Part shown: piece by piece, positions 60,560 to 64,000 of the stretch | Position numbering within the stretch: the stretch's first letter is position 1 | Layout: every line of letters begins with the position of its first letter | Assembly (NCBI GenBank): GCA_964509885.1 | Contig: CAZDZL010000005.1 | Coordinates: 42,933 to 106,932, forward strand | From: Palsa-1447 sp964509885 | GTDB taxonomy: Bacteria > Verrucomicrobiota > Verrucomicrobiia > Opitutales > Opitutaceae | DNA: 64,000 nt | Direction: 5' to 3' | Program-made: the position numbers and the translations under genes | The notes under the pieces: model-generated | The model's database searches: none | Told to the model about the DNA's origin: nothing | The model's input: the letters and a program-made list of their open reading frames with translations, nothing else

Positions 60560-60691
60560 TTACCTAAAAGGTTGAAAGTAGAGAGTCCGGAAGCGCCCGC
60601 GCAACAGTATTTTCGGCACGTTAATTATTGCAGACAGGGCCGTTTGCGGCTTGCGCACCCCCCGTGCTAGGTTTGCCGTTGCAACCCCAAG

Positions 60692-62434
60692 ATGCACGAT
60701 GCGAGCCCAGTCACGGTGGCGCGGGAGCGGCCGACATTCCTTGTCGACCTGGTGGTCCTCGGCGGCTTCGTGGCCCTCTTCGTGGGGGTGGCCCAGATAG
60801 CGTCGGAATGGCGCCATCCGCTCGTGGGAGCGGCCCCGATCGACCTGTCGCTCTCCCACCTGCCGAAGTACGCCCTCTTCTCCTTCGCCCGGGGCTGGAT
60901 CGCCTATTTCTTCTCGTTCCTCTTCACCGTGCTCGTGGCCTCCTGGGCCTTCTACGACGCGCGCGCCCAGAGGTACATCCTGCCGGCGCTCGACATCCTG
61001 CAGAGCATACCGGTGCTCGGCTTCCTGCCGGGCCTCACGCTCATGCTGGTCGCCGTCTTCCCGCACAGCAGCGCCGGCCTCGAGCTCGCCTGCGTGCTCG
61101 CGATCTTCACCGGTCAGGTCTGGAACATGGTCTTCAGCTACTTTGACTCGCTGCGGGGGACCCCGGGCGACTTCCGGATGCTCGGCAAGCTCTACAACCT
61201 GAACTGGTGGCAGAGGTTCTGGCGCCTGGAGCTGCCCTTCGGCGCCCAGGGCCTCCTCTACAACAGCATGGTCTCGATGGCCGCGGGCTGGTTCTTCCTG
61301 AGCGTGTGCGAGGCCCCTCCCCCCATCAACGGGGTGTCCCTGCGCGTCCCCGGCCTCGGCTCCTACATCCAGGCCGCGACCGACAGCGGCGACACCCGCG
61401 CGAAGATCTTCGGGATGATCGCCATGGGCGTCGTCATCATCGTCGTGGACAGGCTCATCTGGTGGCCCCTCCTCGTCTGGGCGCGCAAGTTCAAGCTGGA
61501 CGACTTCGGCGGCAGCCGGGCGCCGAAGAACCCGCTGCAGCTCTGGCTCGCGCGCTCGCTGGCCGTGCAGGTGATCGGCGCCGGGCTGCAGAGGCTGAAG
61601 AACAGGGTCCTCGGGCCCGCGATCCCGCCCTCCGAGGCGACGTCGCTCGTGGAGCCGGGCGCCCCGCCGCCTGCGAAGAGCCACGTCGGCCGCGCCGTCT
61701 ACCTGGTGCTCGTGTGGGGGCTCGTGGCTCTCCTGGCCTGGGGCGCCTTCACGCTCTTCATGCTCCTCAGGGCCGTGACGCTCGGCGACTGGAAGGAGAT
61801 CGTCGTCGACACCGGGTTCTCCTTCCTGCGCGTGCTGGCGGCGGTCCTGATCGGCACCCTCTGGACGGTGCCCCTCGGGGTGTGGATCGGGCTCAACCCG
61901 AAGCTGTCCAACCGGCTGCAGCCCTTCATCCAGTTCGCGGCGTCGTTCCCCTCGCCCATGCTCTACCCGTGGCTGGTCGGGGTGATCCTGTTCCTGCACG
62001 GCACGCTTCAGACCGGCGCGGTGCTGCTCATCCTCTTCGGGACGCAGTGGTACATCCTCTTCAACGTCGCGGGCTCGGCGGCGGCCATCCCGAACGACAT
62101 CATCAGCTGCGCGGCGATCCTGCGCCTCAAGGGGTGGGACCGCTGGACGAAGTTCCTGCTGCCGGCGGTGCTGCCCGGGCTCGTGACGGGCTGGATCACC
62201 GCCGCCGGCGGGGCCTGGAACGCGACCATCGTCTCGGAGATCGTATCTATTGGAAACACCACCTACACGGCGACCGGCCTCGGCGCGTACATCACCACCG
62301 CGAGCAATGCCAGCAACTTCCCGGGCCTCACCGCGGCGGTCATCGTCATGGCCGTCGTCGTCGTCGCGATCAACCGGGTCCTCTGGAAGCGCCTCCAAAA
62401 CCTTGCCAATGACCGCTGCCGGTTCATGACCTGA
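60692..62434 (+). CDS. Fused double ABC permease of the nitrate/taurine (SsuC) type
   Basis: This 580-residue membrane protein contains two BPD-type permease domains in tandem, residues 18-275 and 330-572, each with about six helices. EAA-loop features appear in RMLGKLYNLNWWQRFWRLELPFGAQGLLY and CAAILRLKGWDRWTKFLLPAVLPGLVTG. Two-in-one permeases occur for nitrate, sulfonate or metal-type importers with an ATPase encoded next to them. No substrate-binding protein gene is seen, so substrate is unknown. It is divergent from the SNF2 gene. Confidence 0.88.
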   Translation: MHDASPVTVARERPTFLVDLVVLGGFVALFVGVAQIASEWRHPLVGAAPIDLSLSHLPKYALFSFARGWIAYFFSFLFTVLVASWAFYDARAQRYILPALDILQSIPVLGFLPGLTLMLVAVFPHSSAGLELACVLAIFTGQVWNMVFSYFDSLRGTPGDFRMLGKLYNLNWWQRFWRLELPFGAQGLLYNSMVSMAAGWFFLSVCEAPPPINGVSLRVPGLGSYIQAATDSGDTRAKIFGMIAMGVVIIVVDRLIWWPLLVWARKFKLDDFGGSRAPKNPLQLWLARSLAVQVIGAGLQRLKNRVLGPAIPPSEATSLVEPGAPPPAKSHVGRAVYLVLVWGLVALLAWGAFTLFMLLRAVTLGDWKEIVVDTGFSFLRVLAAVLIGTLWTVPLGVWIGLNPKLSNRLQPFIQFAASFPSPMLYPWLVGVILFLHGTLQTGAVLLILFGTQWYILFNVAGSAAAIPNDIISCAAILRLKGWDRWTKFLLPAVLPGLVTGWITAAGGAWNATIVSEIVSIGNTTYTATGLGAYITTASNASNFPGLTAAVIVMAVVVVAINRVLWKRLQNLANDRCRFMT

Positions 62435-62448
62435 TCCCCGCCCGAGAC

Positions 62449-63864
62449 ATGGACACACCCAGCAAACAGCCCCTGATCGAGCTCCGGCATGTGAGCCACG
62501 AGTACTTCGTCACCAAGAGCGAGAACGACCTCGTCCTGAGCGACGTCAACCTGACCGTCTCCGAGCACGAGACCGTCGTCCTCCTCGGGCCCTCGGGCTG
62601 CGGCAAGTCGACGCTCGAGCGCGTGATGGCGGGGCTCATCACGCCCACGCGCGGCGAGGTCCTCTACAAGGGCAAGCGCCTGGTCGGCGTGTCGCCGGGC
62701 GTCTCGATGGTGTTCCAGAACTTCGCGCTCTTCCCCTGGCTCACCGTCAGGGGCAACGTGCTCCTGCCCGTCGGCCACCTTCCCGAGGAGGAGCAGCAGA
62801 GCCGCCTCGACAAGGTCCTGCAGACCGTGGGCCTCGGCGCCTACGAGTACGCCTACCCCCGCGAGCTGTCGGGCGGCATGAAGCAGCGGGTCGGCATCGC
62901 GCGCGCGCTCATCGCCGACCCCGAGGTGCTGGCGATGGACGAGCCGTTCAGCGCGCTCGACGTCCTGACGGCCGAGACGCTCAGGAACGAGATCGGCCGC
63001 CTTCTCGCGGATCCCAACCACCCGCTGCGCACGATGGTGATGGTGACACACAACATCGTCGAGGCCGTGTACTTCGCGACGCGGATCGTCGTCATGGCCG
63101 CAAACCCGGGCAGGATCGACGTCATCGTCCCGAACGCGCTCCCCTATCCCCGCGACACGGACGATCCCGAGTTCAAGAAGATCGTCGAGCAGCTGCACGG
63201 GATCCTCACCCACACGGCCATGCCGGACACGGTCCCGGCCGACGCCAACAAGGTCGTGACGACGCAGATGGCGGACAACCGCCGCAGGATCGCCCCGGTC
63301 TCGCTGCCCTATGTCAACGCCGCCGAGGTGCTGGGCCTCATGTCCCTCCTCGGGGACGCGCCGCAGGATCTCTTCGACCTCGCCGAGAAGTTCGGGAGGG
63401 AGTTCGGTGCGGTCGTTCGCATCGTCAAGGCCGCCGAGCTCCTGGGCTTCGTCCAGACGCCGGGCCAGGACGTCGAGATCACCGCGCTCGGCCGCGAGCT
63501 CGTGGGCTCCTCGACCGTCGACCAGAAGCGCATCGTGCGCGAGCAGCTGATGAAGCTGAAGATCTTCGAGCTGCTCGTGCGCCTGATCCGGGTCCAGGAG
63601 GACCAGTGCCTCGCGAGCGAGGAGCTCGCCCGGGAGCTCCAGGCGGCACTGCCCCACGAGAAGCAGAAGCCGCTCTTCCGCACGCTGCTCAGCTGGGGCC
63701 GGTACGCCGAGATCATCAGCCTGGACCAGAGGAAGCACGTCATCCGCCTCTACGAGGCCAAGGTGCCCGGAAGGGCCAAGGCGGCCCAGCCCAAGCTTCC
63801 CGAGGCCCCTCCCCCCCACGATCCCGCGCCCGCGGCCCCCCCGGAGGATTTGCCGAAGTCGTAA
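62449..63864 (+). CDS. ABC ATPase with C-terminal AAA-associated domain
   Basis: This 471-residue ATPase has Walker A GPSGCGKST (residues 47-55), signature LSGGMKQR (140-147), and Walker B VLAMDEP (160-166), followed by THNIVEAVYFA. About residues 280-440 form the extra AAA-associated domain (LLGDAPQDLFDLAEKFG, GQDVEITALGREL, LLSWGRYAEIISLDQ), a winged-helix-like sensor domain, and a Pro-rich tail. It is 14 bases after the double permease and is its likely motor. The extra domain suggests regulation by binding a ligand or partner. Confidence 0.9.
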   Translation: MDTPSKQPLIELRHVSHEYFVTKSENDLVLSDVNLTVSEHETVVLLGPSGCGKSTLERVMAGLITPTRGEVLYKGKRLVGVSPGVSMVFQNFALFPWLTVRGNVLLPVGHLPEEEQQSRLDKVLQTVGLGAYEYAYPRELSGGMKQRVGIARALIADPEVLAMDEPFSALDVLTAETLRNEIGRLLADPNHPLRTMVMVTHNIVEAVYFATRIVVMAANPGRIDVIVPNALPYPRDTDDPEFKKIVEQLHGILTHTAMPDTVPADANKVVTTQMADNRRRIAPVSLPYVNAAEVLGLMSLLGDAPQDLFDLAEKFGREFGAVVRIVKAAELLGFVQTPGQDVEITALGRELVGSSTVDQKRIVREQLMKLKIFELLVRLIRVQEDQCLASEELARELQAALPHEKQKPLFRTLLSWGRYAEIISLDQRKHVIRLYEAKVPGRAKAAQPKLPEAPPPHDPAPAAPPEDLPKS

Positions 63865-63904
63865 CCGGATCGACACGCGATTGTAACCTGGTTCGGGCAC
63901 ACTG

Positions 63905-63925
63905 GAATGCGTAAACCACGCATTC
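63905..63925. promoter_or_regulatory. Perfect 8-base inverted repeat before the glycosyltransferase start
   Basis: GAATGCGT (63905-63912) and ACGCATTC (63918-63925) surround AAACC, one base before the GTG at 63927. It could be an operator or a hairpin at the ribosome site. Confidence 0.45.
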
Positions 63926-63926
63926 T

Positions 63927-64000
63927 GTGAAACTCGCGATTGTAACTGAGACCTTCCCCCCCGAAATCAACGGGGTGGCCATGACGTTCGGCGTGATCGC
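63927..64000 (+). CDS. Start of a glycosyltransferase family 4/1 protein, cut by the window edge
   Basis: From GTG 63927 the frame reads KLAIVTETFPPEINGVAM, the classic N-terminus of GT4-type glycosyltransferases (first beta strand and nucleotide-sugar site of GT-B enzymes). It is the only supported gene at the right edge. The remainder lies outside the window. Confidence 0.8.
   Translation, partial: MKLAIVTETFPPEINGVAMTFGVI

Noticed and set aside
1..64000. tRNA, rRNA, CRISPR or insertion sequence
   Set aside because: Non-coding stretches were read for tRNA-like arms, regular spaced repeats and terminal inverted repeats with transposase; none was found.

Overview
The window is about 64 kb of GC-rich, densely coded bacterial chromosome, probably from a Verrucomicrobiota bacterium close to the Opitutales. 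That placement is inference. It rests on a secreted protein at 37937-39841 whose two tandem C-terminal domains are typical of Opitutales surface proteins, on the FmdB and YbeY variants, on LPS-type genes (KDO transferase, LptF/G-like permease) that imply an outer membrane, and on weak or absent Shine-Dalgarno sequences. Three runs of exactly 100 N (41039-41138, 46022-46121, 55765-55864) are scaffold gaps, two of them inside repetitive coding sequence. No rRNA, tRNA, CRISPR array, transposase or integrase was found.

Layout. 1-5.2 kb: a zinc-ribbon protein, a short-chain prenyl diphosphate synthase, an exported unknown protein, and a gap-pgk-tpiA glycolysis operon on the minus strand. 5.3-10.9 kb: KDO transferase, a large secreted M16 peptidase and a FabF-type ketosynthase. 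11.0-16.0 kb: a plus-strand run of HIT protein, phoH, a PgpH-like HD phosphohydrolase, ybeY and a DUF502 protein (RNA/ribosome quality control and probable cyclic dinucleotide turnover). 16.1-19.0 kb: a RecO-like protein coupled to a Cas4-like nuclease/XPD-type helicase fusion. 19.0-24.0 kb: pyrR-pyrB-pyrC followed by a CPBP protease, thiL and tsaE, nearly all with 4-base stop/start overlaps. 24.0-33.3 kb: a 559-residue unknown protein, two MFS transporters, a TMTC-like membrane protein, a 2OG-oxygenase-like protein, an SDR and an LptF/G-like permease.

33.4-37.9 kb is a complete livKHMGF-type amino-acid ABC operon, followed by a beta-propeller surface protein. 39.8-42.3 kb holds small poorly characterised genes around an assembly gap, including a lower-GC orphan. 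42.3-51.6 kb has htpG, a tricorn-type protease, a GH27 alpha-galactosidase and polyphosphate kinase, the last preceded by a strong palindrome.

51.6-58.0 kb is the most unusual part. A four-gene, translationally coupled operon resembles the TraE/VirB8, TraK/VirB9, TraB/VirB10 and lipoprotein components of a type IV secretion channel. It is flanked by a divergent ClpB-D2-like ATPase operon and by an SSB without an acidic tail. No VirB4, VirD4, relaxase or integrase is visible, so it looks like an orphan or reduced envelope-spanning complex. 57.9-64.0 kb ends with a SNF2 ATPase, a fused-permease plus ATPase importer of the nitrate/taurine type, and the start of a glycosyltransferase.
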